Assembly: GCA_943912335.1 (NCBI GenBank)
Contig: CALTUD010000015.1
Coordinates: 1 to 64,000 of the forward strand
Source: an uncultured Acetobacteraceae bacterium
Lineage (GTDB): Bacteria > Pseudomonadota > Alphaproteobacteria > Acetobacterales > Acetobacteraceae
Reading direction: 5' to 3'
DNA: 64,000 nt
The translations under genes were made by a program, and so were the position numbers. Each line of letters starts with the position of its first letter. The stretch's first letter is position 1. Shown piece after piece: positions 46,474 to 55,294 of this stretch. A model generated the notes under the pieces. It saw only the letters and a list, made by a program, of their open reading frames with translations. It did not search any database and was not told the origin of the DNA.

Positions 46474-47682
46474 ATGACAGCTGAGAAAACCGAGCGTTTA
46501 TGGCGTCACCATCTGCGCCGGCATCGCAAGGTGTCGGACGCGGCGATGATCGCCGGCAACCGGGTGGAGGTGTTGCCGGACGGCGCCTCCGTGGTGCGGG
46601 CGGTGATGGATGCGCTGGAGCTGGCCGAGCGCTACGTCCACATGGAATACTACACCGCGGACGACGTGACGCTGGACGGGCGCTCGTTCTTCACGCTGAT
46701 GGAGCAGGCGGTGCGTCGCGGCGTCGAGGTGGCGCTGATCTGGGACGCGATCGGCTCGAACGGAACGCCGGACAGGCTGTTCGATCGGCTGGCGAAGACC
46801 GGCGTGCGGCTGGTCGAGTATCACCCGATCAACCCGTTCAAGAAGCGCTTCAACATGGCGGTCAACGACCGTGACCATCGCAAGCTGTGCGTGATGGACG
46901 GCGAACTGGCGATCATGGGTGGCGTGAACATGTCACGCGTCTACGAGACGCCGGAATCGGCCGGGCGTGGGCGCGACGCCAACCATGCGTACTGGGTGGA
47001 TAACGGCATCCGCTTCGCGGGGCCGGCGGTGGACGAGGTGCACCGGCTGTTCTTCCGCACCTGGGATTCGAGCGGCGGTTCCGAGCATCCGCCCCTGCTG
47101 GGCCAGGACGAGAAAGCGCGGCCGCCTTGCGGCCAGCACACCATGCGCGTGGCCGGCAGCGCGCCCGCCGAGCGCAAGCCGCTGTTCAACCAGTCGATCC
47201 GGGCGGCGATCCGGGGCGCGCGGTCGCATCTGGTGCTGGCGACCGGCTATTTCGTGCCGACGCGGCGCGAATGGCGTCTACTGTGCCGGGCGGCGCGGCG
47301 CGGCGTGACGGTGGATCTGCTGCTGCCGGGCTACAGCGACGTGCAGTCGGCGGTGCATGCGGCGCGATCGCTGTATGGGCCGCTGCTGAAATGCGGGGTG
47401 CGGATCCACGAGGTGCGGAACGCCATGCTGCATGCCAAGGTGGCGACGTTCGACGGCGTGCTGACCGTGATCGGCACCTCGAATTTCGACCGGCGCTCGG
47501 TGCATTACAACAACGAGATCGACGCCGTGGTGATGGGGACGGACGTGGCGGGCGAGATCGAAGCGCTTCTGCGCACGCAGATCGAACGCGCGGTGCCGAT
47601 GGAATACGAGGACTGGGCGCATCGCTCCCTGCGCGAGCGGGCCCTGGAGTTCTTCGCCCGTCTGTGGCGGCGGCTGATGTGA
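46474..47682 (+). CDS. Cardiolipin synthase-like phospholipase D family protein
   Basis: A 402-aa protein with two HKD catalytic motifs: HRKLCVMDGE (about 130) and HAKVATFDGVLTVIGTSNFDRRS (about 310). It has no obvious N-terminal membrane segments, which resembles ClsB-type rather than ClsA-type enzymes. It likely condenses phosphatidyl lipids to cardiolipin at the membrane, but PLD-family nucleases or phospholipases cannot be ruled out. Its end is 12 nt from the convergent RpiR regulator. Confidence 0.85.
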   Translation: MTAEKTERLWRHHLRRHRKVSDAAMIAGNRVEVLPDGASVVRAVMDALELAERYVHMEYYTADDVTLDGRSFFTLMEQAVRRGVEVALIWDAIGSNGTPDRLFDRLAKTGVRLVEYHPINPFKKRFNMAVNDRDHRKLCVMDGELAIMGGVNMSRVYETPESAGRGRDANHAYWVDNGIRFAGPAVDEVHRLFFRTWDSSGGSEHPPLLGQDEKARPPCGQHTMRVAGSAPAERKPLFNQSIRAAIRGARSHLVLATGYFVPTRREWRLLCRAARRGVTVDLLLPGYSDVQSAVHAARSLYGPLLKCGVRIHEVRNAMLHAKVATFDGVLTVIGTSNFDRRSVHYNNEIDAVVMGTDVAGEIEALLRTQIERAVPMEYEDWAHRSLRERALEFFARLWRRLM

Positions 47683-47694
47683 TGGCGGTGCGGG

Positions 47695-48558
47695 TCAGCG
47701 GCGGCGTTTCCCTCTGACCGCCTCCTGGGTTCTGGAAAGGTTCTTCTCCGCACCGTCGTAATCGCGCTGCGCCAGCATGACGAAGACGGCGTCGAGCAGG
47801 TTGAGCTGCGCGATGCGTGCGGCGGCGTTCTCGCCCAGAAGCGGCGATCCGCGCGCCGTGGAGCAGAGCACAATGCCGGCGGCCTCGGCGAGCGGCGAGC
47901 CGAGATAGTTGGTGACGGCGATGGTGCTGGCGCCGCTGTCGGCGGCGCGCTGCAGCGCTTCGAGCGTGATGGCGGTCGCGCCGGAATGGGAGAAGCCGAT
48001 CGCGACGTCGTTCGGTCCCAGCAGGGCCGCCGACATCAGCATCATGTGGGCGTCGTCGTGCACGGTGGCGGAGATGCCGATGCGCAGGAATTTGTGCGCG
48101 ACGTCGCGCGCGATCTGCGCCGACCCGCCGACGCCGTAGAAATCGATCCGTCTCGCGCCGTGAAGCAGGGCGGCTGCGCGCTCCAGCGCGGACACGTCGA
48201 CGATGGCCAGCGTTTCCTCGAGTGCCTGGATGGAGGCGCGGAACACCTTCTGCACGATCTCGGCGCCCGTGTCAGCGGGCGAGAGTTCTTCGTGCATCTC
48301 CACGATCGGCAGACGGTTGTAGGAGGCGAGATTGCGTCGGAAGTCGCGGAACCCGGCGAAACCGAGCTTCTTGGCGATCTTCACCACCATGGCTTCGGAC
48401 ACGCCGGTCTCTTCCGCAACATTACGCAAGGCCGTGTGTTCGGTGAAGTCGCGCCGCGCCAGCACCTGCTCCACCACCTTGGCCTCCAGCGGCGTGAGGC
48501 TGGGCATCATCATTCTGAGCCTGGGGCCCACCAAACGGGGATCTGCCGCGTCGTCCAT
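47695..48558 (-). CDS. RpiR-family transcriptional regulator
   Basis: A 287-aa regulator with an N-terminal HTH (about 22-80; TALRNVAEETGVSEAMVVKI, then AKKLGFAGFRDFRRNLA). A C-terminal SIS sugar-phosphate domain follows (about 130-260; RRIDFYGVGGSAQIARDVAH, FSHSGATAITLEAL). It is divergent from the isomerase-transporter operon and probably binds the palindrome in the shared promoter. The ligand is a sugar phosphate of unknown identity. Confidence 0.9.
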   Translation of the reverse strand: MDDAADPRLVGPRLRMMMPSLTPLEAKVVEQVLARRDFTEHTALRNVAEETGVSEAMVVKIAKKLGFAGFRDFRRNLASYNRLPIVEMHEELSPADTGAEIVQKVFRASIQALEETLAIVDVSALERAAALLHGARRIDFYGVGGSAQIARDVAHKFLRIGISATVHDDAHMMLMSAALLGPNDVAIGFSHSGATAITLEALQRAADSGASTIAVTNYLGSPLAEAAGIVLCSTARGSPLLGENAAARIAQLNLLDAVFVMLAQRDYDGAEKNLSRTQEAVRGKRRR

Positions 48559-48629
48559 CGGTCCTGTCCTAACGCAAAGCTGGCGCGGGACGAACCATGC
48601 CGTCCTCCCAGGTGGTCATGCCACTGCAA

Positions 48630-48658
48630 ACTTCACGATATAAGAAAATTCGTGAAGT
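48630..48658. promoter_or_regulatory. 29-bp palindrome, candidate RpiR operator
   Basis: ACTTCACGA (48630-48638) and TCGTGAAGT (48650-48658) are 9-bp perfect arms around an AT-rich 11-nt spacer. It is in the divergent promoter between the RpiR gene (72 nt away) and the isomerase start (133 nt away). The size, symmetry and position fit a repressor or activator site for the adjacent regulator. Confidence 0.6.
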
Positions 48659-48790
48659 AAGTCTGGATTCGCCTGCGCGGTTGGCATAGAGATGCACGTC
48701 AGCAGAAGGGGCATCGCCTCGGCTGCGGTCTTTTTCTTCACGCCGGCCGGGCGTTTCGTGAGCGGTCGGTCTCGACGACAGGTTCAGCCC

Positions 48791-49780
48791 GTGCCCCATT
48801 CCGCTCTTCGCTTCGCCACACGCCTGAACTCCTTCGCATCCCGCCCGGATGCGTTCTGGCCGTCGGGCCATGGCAAGCCGACCCCGCTGCAGATGGCCGA
48901 GCGCGCCGCCACCGCGAATGGCCTGACGGATGTGGACCTGAACTATCCCGACCATCTGGCGGCCAACCCGCGCGAGACCGGCAACGCGATCCGCGATCTC
49001 GGACTCGCCGTGAACGGTCTGGCGATGCGCTATTATTCCAATCCCGCGTTCAAGATCGGCGCCTTCACCAATCCCGATGCGGCGGTGCGTCGCGAGGCGA
49101 TCGACCTCACCAAGCGCGGCATCGACGCGGCGCGCGAGGCGGGTTGCGCGCTGATGACGATCTGGCTCGGCCAGGACGGGTTCGATTACAGCTTCCAGGC
49201 CGATTATGCCCGGCTCTGGGCGGACGAGATCGACGGTCTGCGCGAAGTGGCGCTGCACGATCCCGATTGCCTGATCAGCATCGAATACAAGCCGAACGAG
49301 CCGCGCTCCTTCAGCTTGCTGCCGGATTGCGCCACCACGCTGCTGGCGATCCGCGAGATCGGCCTGCCCAATCTGGGCGTGACGCTGGATTTCGCGCATG
49401 TGCTCTATGCCGACGAGCAGCCGGCTTTCGCCGCAGCCCTGATCGCGCGCCATAGCCGCATTCTCGGCCTGCATCTGAACGACGGCTACGCCAAGCGGGA
49501 CGATGGGCTGATGGTGGGTGCCGTGCATCCGGTGCAGACGATCGAGCTTCTGCGCCAGGTGAAGCGCGACGGCTTCGACGGGCCGATCTATTTCGACACG
49601 TTCCCCGATCTAACCGGGCTCGATCCGGTGCGGGAATGCGAGGCCAACATCGCCACCGTGAGCTCCATGCTGCGCGTGGTGGAGACGCTGGACGGCGACA
49701 ACAGGCTGGCACCGGCGATGGCGGAACAGGATGCCGTCACCGCGCAGCGTCTGGTGCAGCAGGCGATGCTGGGCCACTGA
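48791..49780 (+). CDS. TIM-barrel sugar isomerase (xylose-isomerase-like)
   Basis: About 329 aa. Probable metal-site residues are Glu in CLISIEYKPNEPRS, Asp in GVTLDFAHVLYADEQ, and the HLNDGYAKRDD and FDTFPDLTG segments. The sequence resembles L-rhamnose isomerase-like and related AP-endonuclease-2-fold sugar isomerases. The GTG at 48791 starts just before the conserved domain; an in-frame ATG at 48692 would add 33 unlikely residues. It is the first gene of the second sugar island, followed 52 nt later by the binding protein. Confidence 0.8.
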   Translation: MPHSALRFATRLNSFASRPDAFWPSGHGKPTPLQMAERAATANGLTDVDLNYPDHLAANPRETGNAIRDLGLAVNGLAMRYYSNPAFKIGAFTNPDAAVRREAIDLTKRGIDAAREAGCALMTIWLGQDGFDYSFQADYARLWADEIDGLREVALHDPDCLISIEYKPNEPRSFSLLPDCATTLLAIREIGLPNLGVTLDFAHVLYADEQPAFAAALIARHSRILGLHLNDGYAKRDDGLMVGAVHPVQTIELLRQVKRDGFDGPIYFDTFPDLTGLDPVRECEANIATVSSMLRVVETLDGDNRLAPAMAEQDAVTAQRLVQQAMLGH

Positions 49781-49832
49781 ACGCGCCCGGCGGATAAAAC
49801 CAAGACAAAGAAACAAACAACCGGAAACGACC

Positions 49833-50891
49833 ATGAAGAATCTTCTGCTCTGCGGCTTCATCGTCCTGGCGACCAGCACGGGCGCCTGGGCACAGACCCT
49901 GGCGCCGCTGAACCCGGACACCGAGACCGACCGCATCGACTGGACGCAGCTTTCCAGCAAATTCGGCGCGTTCCCGAAGATGCCGGCCGGTACGCATGCC
50001 GGCGCCGTGTCGAAGACGCTGACCAACGAGTACTGGCGCCTGCTCGGCAAAGGCTACGAACTGTTCGGCAAGAAACACGGCGTGCCGGTCGAGTATCAGG
50101 CTGCGCAGAACGAGGGCGATCAGGTCGGCCAGCTTTCCATCGCCGAAACCATGGTGACGCAGGGCGTGAGCGTTCTGCTTCTCTCCCCGCAGACCAACAG
50201 CAATCTCGATCCTGTGCTGAGCGAAGCGGCGGACGCGCACATCCCGGTCGTGAACGTCAACGACGCGGTGATCCCGGAAGCCCGTCATTATGTCGGCAAC
50301 GTCCAGCGCGACAACGGCGTGCGCGTGGCGCGCTGGTTCATCAAGAATCGTCCCGCCGGCGGAAAGGTGGCGGTGATCGAAGGTCAGGCCGGCGTGTATG
50401 CCGCGGCCCAGCGCACCGACGGGTTCAAGAGCACGCTGGCGAAGGAGGGCGGCGGAAAGTTCGTCGTGGTGGCCAGCGTTCCCGGCAACTGGGACCGCCA
50501 GCTTTCCTATGACGACGCCACCACCATTCTGCAGCAGCATCCCGACCTGATCGGCTTCTACTGCAACAACGACACCATGGCTCTGGGCGTGGTGGAAGCG
50601 GTGAAGAACGCCAACCTGCTCGGCAAGGTGGCGGTGTTCGGCACGGACGGCATCGGCGACGCCTACACGTCGATCCGCGCCGGCGAGCTGACCGGCACCG
50701 TCGACAGCTTCCCCGTTCTTACCGGCGAAGTGGCGCTGGAAAGCGCGCTGCGAATCATGGTCGGCGAGAAGCTGCCGCGTGTGGTGGCGACGCCGCAGGC
50801 GCTGGTCACCAAGGCGACCGCCGATCGTTACCAGGGCACGGACGATCAGATCCGCGCTGCCCTGGAACAGGACGCGAAGAACGGCGGCTGA
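49833..50891 (+). CDS. Ribose-type ABC transporter substrate-binding protein
   Basis: A 352-aa periplasmic-binding protein (Peripla_BP_4). A Sec signal peptide spans 1-20 (LLLCGFIVLATSTGAWAQ). A ligand-domain core of RbsB type follows (LAKEGGGKFVVVASVPGNWD, IGFYCNNDTMALGVVEAV, VFGTDGIGDAYTSI). Unlike the binding protein of the 24.5-kb island it has no twin-arginine motif. The ligand cannot be read from the sequence. Confidence 0.92.
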   Translation: MKNLLLCGFIVLATSTGAWAQTLAPLNPDTETDRIDWTQLSSKFGAFPKMPAGTHAGAVSKTLTNEYWRLLGKGYELFGKKHGVPVEYQAAQNEGDQVGQLSIAETMVTQGVSVLLLSPQTNSNLDPVLSEAADAHIPVVNVNDAVIPEARHYVGNVQRDNGVRVARWFIKNRPAGGKVAVIEGQAGVYAAAQRTDGFKSTLAKEGGGKFVVVASVPGNWDRQLSYDDATTILQQHPDLIGFYCNNDTMALGVVEAVKNANLLGKVAVFGTDGIGDAYTSIRAGELTGTVDSFPVLTGEVALESALRIMVGEKLPRVVATPQALVTKATADRYQGTDDQIRAALEQDAKNGG

Positions 50892-50953
50892 ACGCCGCGA
50901 TCGAAAGGGCGGCGAGCCTTCGCTGAGGTTCGTCGCCGGGAGAGGTAAAGGTC

Positions 50954-52462
50954 ATGGCCGACGCATCCCTGCGTTTGCTTCTGGGCGGCATCAGCAAGAG
51001 CTATCCCGGCGTGAAAGCGCTGGACGACATGACCCTGCGCGTCCGTCCGGGCGAGGTGCATGCGCTTCTGGGCGAAAACGGCGCCGGGAAATCGACGCTG
51101 TTGAAGATTCTGAGCGGCGTGGTGCGGCCGGATGCGGGCGAGATCGCCGTGGATGGCGAAACGCTGTCCCTGGCCGGGCCGCTCGATGCGCGCCGCGCCG
51201 GCATCGCCATGATCCATCAGGAATTGCAGCAAATTCCCGAACTGACGGTGGCGCAGAACATGTTCCTGGGCCGGCCGCTGCGGCGCGGTCTGTTCACGGA
51301 CCGCGCCGAGCAGGAGCGCCAAGCGGGCGAGGTTCTGCGTGCGCTCGATCCGGCGATCCGGCCGGATGCGCCGATCCGGACATTGAAGGTGGCGCAACGG
51401 CAGATCGTCGAGATCGGGCGTGCGCTGCTGGAAAATGCCCGCATCCTGGCGATGGACGAGCCCACCTCCAGCCTGACGCCGAGCGAGTTCGAGCGTCTGG
51501 CCGAGGTGATTCGCCGTCTGGCGGCGCAGGGCGTTGCGGTCATCTACGTGTCGCACAAGATGGACGAGGTGTTCCGCGTCTGCGACCGCGCCACGGTGAT
51601 GCGCGACGGACGTTTCATCGCGGCGCTCGATCTGGCCGACACCGACGAGAGCGCGGTGGTGAACATGATGGTGGGCCGCACGCTCGCCGCCGGCACGCAT
51701 TCCTGCTTCGCCACAGGCGAGACCGTTCTGTCCGTGCGTGGACTGGGTGCCGGCACGCGCGTCATGGATGCGAGCTTCGATCTGCGTCGCGGCGAGGTTC
51801 TGGGCATTGCCGGGCTGATCGGCGCCGGTCGCACCGAGCTGTTGCGCCTGATCGCCGGGGCCGACCGGCCGGAAACCGGCGAGATCGTGTTGAACGGTCG
51901 CGCCCTGCCGCGCCGTGGCGGCACGCGTGCGGCGATCGCGGCCGGGATCGGACTGGTGCCGGAGGAGCGCAAGCGGGACGGGATCGTTCCGCAGCGCTCG
52001 GTGGTGAACAACATCGCGCTGTCTTCCATGTCACGCTTCGCGCCACGCGGGGTGATCCGACGGCGTGCGCTGCGCCGTCGAGCGACCGAGATCCTGTCCG
52101 ACATCAATCTGCGGCCGATGCAGATCGACCGGCCGATCCGCCTGTTCAGCGGCGGCAACCAGCAGGAGGCGATCATCGCCCGCTGGATCGCCGCCGACAC
52201 CCAGATCCTGCTGTTCGACGAGCCGACCCGTGGCATCGATATCGGCGCCAAGGCGGAGATCTATGCGCTGATCGAGAGGCTCGTGTCCGAAGGCCGGTCC
52301 GTGATCGTGGTGTCGTCCGAACTGCCGGAGATCCTGCGCGTCGCCGACCGCGTGCTGGTGATGCGTCAGGGACGGATCGCCGCGGAATTGTCCCGTGAGG
52401 AGCTGAGCGAGCAGGCGATCGTCGCCCATGCCGTGCCGCGCTCCGCCACCGCTTCCCCCTGA
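50954..52462 (+). CDS. Ribose-type ABC transporter ATP-binding protein (two NBDs)
   Basis: A 502-aa RbsA-type ATPase. Domain 1 has Walker A GENGAGKSTLLKI, a signature-like LKVAQRQIVEIGRALL and Walker B ILAMDEPTSSL. Domain 2 has the usual degenerate Walker A (LIGAGRTELLRL), signature LFSGGNQQEAIIARWI, and an intact LLFDEPTRGIDIGAK. The intact domain-2 Walker B contrasts with the NGPT sequence in the other island. GAGAGGT lies upstream of the ATG. Confidence 0.94.
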   Translation: MADASLRLLLGGISKSYPGVKALDDMTLRVRPGEVHALLGENGAGKSTLLKILSGVVRPDAGEIAVDGETLSLAGPLDARRAGIAMIHQELQQIPELTVAQNMFLGRPLRRGLFTDRAEQERQAGEVLRALDPAIRPDAPIRTLKVAQRQIVEIGRALLENARILAMDEPTSSLTPSEFERLAEVIRRLAAQGVAVIYVSHKMDEVFRVCDRATVMRDGRFIAALDLADTDESAVVNMMVGRTLAAGTHSCFATGETVLSVRGLGAGTRVMDASFDLRRGEVLGIAGLIGAGRTELLRLIAGADRPETGEIVLNGRALPRRGGTRAAIAAGIGLVPEERKRDGIVPQRSVVNNIALSSMSRFAPRGVIRRRALRRRATEILSDINLRPMQIDRPIRLFSGGNQQEAIIARWIAADTQILLFDEPTRGIDIGAKAEIYALIERLVSEGRSVIVVSSELPEILRVADRVLVMRQGRIAAELSREELSEQAIVAHAVPRSATASP

Positions 52463-52486
52463 ACCCCTGTGTTCGAGGCTTCCCCC

Positions 52487-53467
52487 ATGTCCATCACCAC
52501 CGCGCGGCCCGCCGGGACGCGCTTCCGACCGCCCGGGCTCACGCGGGTCAATCTGCGGGATTTCGGCACCCTTTTGGGTCTGGTGCTGATGCTGGCGGTG
52601 TTCGCCGCCGTGGCGCCGGGATTCCTGTCCGAGCGTAACCTGGTCAACATCCTGCAGCAATCGAGCATCAACGCCTTCGTGGCGCTGGGCATGACGCTGG
52701 TGATCATTTCCGGCGGCATCGACCTGTCGGTGGGGCCGACCGCGGCTTTGGCGGCGGTTCTGGCGGCGGGGCTGATGGCGGCCGGCGTGCCGGTGCCGCT
52801 GGCGATCCTGGCGGCTTTGGCGCTGGGCGCCTGCTGTGGTGCGGTGAACGGGATGCTGATCTCGTTCGGCGGGCTGCAGCCCTTCATCGTCACGCTCGGC
52901 ACGCTCAGCACCTATCGGGCGCTGGCGCTGATCGTGACCGGCGGCAATCCGATCCTGGGCATTCCGCATGCGCTGCGTGTGGTGGCCAACGGGCATGTTC
53001 TGGGCATTCCGACCGCCGTGGCGCTGGTGGCCGTGGTGGCGATCCTGGCGGCGCTGATGCTGCGACGGACGCCGTTCGGCGAATATCTGCTGGCCGTCGG
53101 CGGCAACGAGGAAGCGTCGCGCGTGGCCGGCGTGCCGATCGCGCTGACCAAGATCGGCGCCTATGCGCTGTCCGGCACGCTCGCCGCGCTGGCGGCGATG
53201 ATCCTGATCGGTCGTCTGGGCGCTGCCGAGCCGATCCTGGGTAATCTGTGGGAGCTGGACGCGATTGCGGCCGCGGCGATCGGCGGCGCGTCGCTGATGG
53301 GCGGCAAGGGCAGCATCGTCGGCACGCTTCTGGGCGCGGTGATCCTGGGCGCGATGCGCAACGGGCTGACGCTGCTGAACGTGCAGGCTTTCTACCAGCT
53401 CCTGGCCACAGGGCTGATCATCCTGTTCGCGATGCTGCTCGACCGGTTCACCAGGGGGCGGGCATGA
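52487..53467 (+). CDS. Ribose-type ABC transporter permease
   Basis: A 326-aa RbsC-family permease with about 9-10 membrane segments. Motifs are TLVIISGGIDLSVGPTAALA, LGTLSTYRALALIVTGGNPI, and AIAAAAIGGASLMGGKGSIV. Only one permease is encoded, so it likely forms a homodimer. The ATG at 52487 has GAGG 9 nt upstream; an earlier GTG at 52469 is less likely. Its stop overlaps the kinase ATG (ATGA). Confidence 0.93.
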   Translation: MSITTARPAGTRFRPPGLTRVNLRDFGTLLGLVLMLAVFAAVAPGFLSERNLVNILQQSSINAFVALGMTLVIISGGIDLSVGPTAALAAVLAAGLMAAGVPVPLAILAALALGACCGAVNGMLISFGGLQPFIVTLGTLSTYRALALIVTGGNPILGIPHALRVVANGHVLGIPTAVALVAVVAILAALMLRRTPFGEYLLAVGGNEEASRVAGVPIALTKIGAYALSGTLAALAAMILIGRLGAAEPILGNLWELDAIAAAAIGGASLMGGKGSIVGTLLGAVILGAMRNGLTLLNVQAFYQLLATGLIILFAMLLDRFTRGRA

Positions 53468-54348
53468 GCGTCGCCGCCGCGGTTCTGGTGGTCGGGTCGC
53501 TGCATCTCGATCTGGTGGTGGATGCGCCGGACCGGCCGCGCAAGGGCGAGACGGTGGTGGGCCGGTCCCTGGCCCGCAAATGCGGCGGCAAGGGCGGCAA
53601 TCAGGCGGTGGCCGCGAGCCTTGCCGGGGCGCCGACCGCTTTCGTGGGGGCCGTGGGCGACGATCCGTTCGGGGATGCGCTGCTGTCCGGGCTGAAGCAT
53701 GCCGGGGTGGAGTGTTCCGGCGTGGCGGTGCATCCGGCGCGCAGCTCCGGCACAAGCGTCGCGATCTTCGATGACGAGGGCGATTACGGCGCGGTGATCG
53801 TATCCGGCACGAATCTGTTGATCGAACCGGCGCAACTCGGTCCCGATCGGTTCGTCCCCGGGACCGTCCTTGTGCTGCAGAACGAGATTGCCGAGGAGAT
53901 CAATCTGCATGCCGCCGCGCTGGCCCGCGTGGCCGGGATGCGCGTGCTGTTGAATGCGGCGCCCGCGCGGGCTTTCGAGACAGCCTTGCCGTCTCTGGTG
54001 GATATCCTGGTGGTGAACGCGCTGGAAGCGGAGATGCTGGGCGGCGGTGCGGTGGAGACGTTGGACGACGCGGCGTCGGCAGCGGCGCGCCTCGTGGAGC
54101 GGTTTCCCGCGGTGCTGGTTACTGCGGGTGGTGCCGGTCTGGCCTGGGCGGATCGGGACGGCGCGCGCCACGCCATCGCGGCAGTGCCGGTGCGAGTGAA
54201 GAGCACGCACGGGGCGGGGGACTGCTTTGTGGGCACATTCGCCGCGGCGTTGTCGCGTGGCGAAACGGTGCCGGACGCGCTGGAGCGGGCGAACCGGGCG
54301 GCTGCGATGCTGGTCGCGACGCCGGAGAGTGAGCGGGCGGGTTGGTAG
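53464..54348 (+). CDS. Ribokinase-family sugar kinase
   Basis: A 294-aa PfkB-family kinase with the sugar-binding CGGKGGNQAVAASLAG (about 40-55) and the catalytic STHGAGDCFVGTF (about 252-264, Asp base in GAGD). It is a paralogue of the kinase at 30.2 kb. The substrate is presumably the sugar imported by the upstream transporter, possibly after isomerisation. It ends the second sugar operon. Confidence 0.88.
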   Translation: MSVAAAVLVVGSLHLDLVVDAPDRPRKGETVVGRSLARKCGGKGGNQAVAASLAGAPTAFVGAVGDDPFGDALLSGLKHAGVECSGVAVHPARSSGTSVAIFDDEGDYGAVIVSGTNLLIEPAQLGPDRFVPGTVLVLQNEIAEEINLHAAALARVAGMRVLLNAAPARAFETALPSLVDILVVNALEAEMLGGGAVETLDDAASAAARLVERFPAVLVTAGGAGLAWADRDGARHAIAAVPVRVKSTHGAGDCFVGTFAAALSRGETVPDALERANRAAAMLVATPESERAGW

Positions 54349-54353
54349 AGGGT

Positions 54354-54375
54354 GTTCTTTCTTGGAAGAAAGAAC
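54354..54375 (+). terminator. AT-rich hairpin after the second sugar operon
   Basis: GTTCTTTCTT (54354-54363) and AAGAAAGAAC (54366-54375) are 10-bp perfect arms with a 2-nt centre, 6 nt after the kinase stop. A T-rich tract (CTTTTGTTTGTTTGG) follows after 8 nt. It is likely an intrinsic terminator, although the stem is AT-rich. Confidence 0.6.
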
Positions 54376-54425
54376 CAAAGAACTTTTGTTTGTTTGGTAA
54401 GGTGTAAAGCGCGGTCTTCATAACC

Positions 54426-54480
54426 GAAACGGATAGAAGTCTTTTTGCTTCTTTTTCTTCAGAAAAAGAACATCCGTTTC
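54426..54480. repeat. Nested inverted repeats at the MOSC gene 3' end
   Basis: The outer arms GAAACGGAT (54426-54434) and ATCCGTTTC (54472-54480) enclose the inner arms TTCTTTTTC (54449-54457) and GAAAAAGAA (54462-54470) around TTCA. The right outer arm overlaps the MOSC stop codon. The AT-rich composition stands out. It probably functions as a bidirectional terminator for the convergent kinase and MOSC operons. Confidence 0.65.
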
Positions 54481-55294
54481 AGTCTGATTGGTGCTTGATC
54501 TCGACCGGATCGCCGACCGAAATCCGGCCCGTATCATCGGGGATCAGGTTGACCCCGAACACGATGCCTTCCGGAAGCCGATTGAGCCGGCCCAGGGTCT
54601 TCAACGGTTCGCCGGGGCGCGGCGACAGCCCGCTCTGCTGATCGCGCGTGATGACGACGCAGCGCGTGCAGCGCGTCGGCGCCTGGAAGCGGAGCGCGCC
54701 GATCCGGAGCGCGTTCCAGCTGTTCTCGCTCCAGGCCGGAAGACCGTCGATGACGACGTTGGCACGGAAACGATCCATCGGGACCGCGTTTTCGCCCAGC
54801 TCTGCGTTCAGCGCGTCGAGCGAAGCGCGGTTCACGGCCAGAAGCGGAAAGGCATCGGCGAAGGACACCGTCTTTTCCGGCTGGTCGGCATGCGGATCGA
54901 TCGGCCGCGCCGTCGTGTCGTGCATGAACCAGAGCAGGCACGGGCGTCCGAGCCGGGCGGACAGCCAGTCCTGCGCCGGCCCCACCGCCTGACGTGCCCG
55001 GACCTGATGACCCCAGACGACCACTGTATCGACCGGGGCGTCTGGATTAGGGAACGCGACCGCGCAATGGTTGTCGTCCATCGACAGGGTCAGGCCGGAT
55101 TCGGTCGGAATGGCCGCGATGCGGGCGAGTTCGGCGGTCTCGCGCTGGGTGATGAAGCGGCGTTCGGGATCGGTGATCAGCCAGCGACGGTCGCCTTCCG
55201 GGCCGCAACGTTCGATCGTCAGCGTGTCGCGCGAAAGGCCGCGCAGGCCCTTCACCGGATAGAGATTCAGCGCGGTCAGTCGGGCAACGGTCAT
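54479..55294 (-). CDS. MOSC domain protein (YcbX-like)
   Basis: A 271-aa protein with an N-terminal MOSC_N beta barrel (LYPVKGLRGLSRDTLTI, RRWLITDPERRFITQRE) and a C-terminal MOSC domain. The conserved Cys pair sits in TRCTRCVVITRDQQ, and the region also carries RFRANVVIDG. Members relate to molybdenum-cofactor sulfurases and reduce N-hydroxylated compounds in E. coli YcbX. There is no [2Fe-2S] domain fused here. The ATG at 55294 overlaps the preceding gene's stop by 4 nt. Confidence 0.85.
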   Translation of the reverse strand: MTVARLTALNLYPVKGLRGLSRDTLTIERCGPEGDRRWLITDPERRFITQRETAELARIAAIPTESGLTLSMDDNHCAVAFPNPDAPVDTVVVWGHQVRARQAVGPAQDWLSARLGRPCLLWFMHDTTARPIDPHADQPEKTVSFADAFPLLAVNRASLDALNAELGENAVPMDRFRANVVIDGLPAWSENSWNALRIGALRFQAPTRCTRCVVITRDQQSGLSPRPGEPLKTLGRLNRLPEGIVFGVNLIPDDTGRISVGDPVEIKHQSD

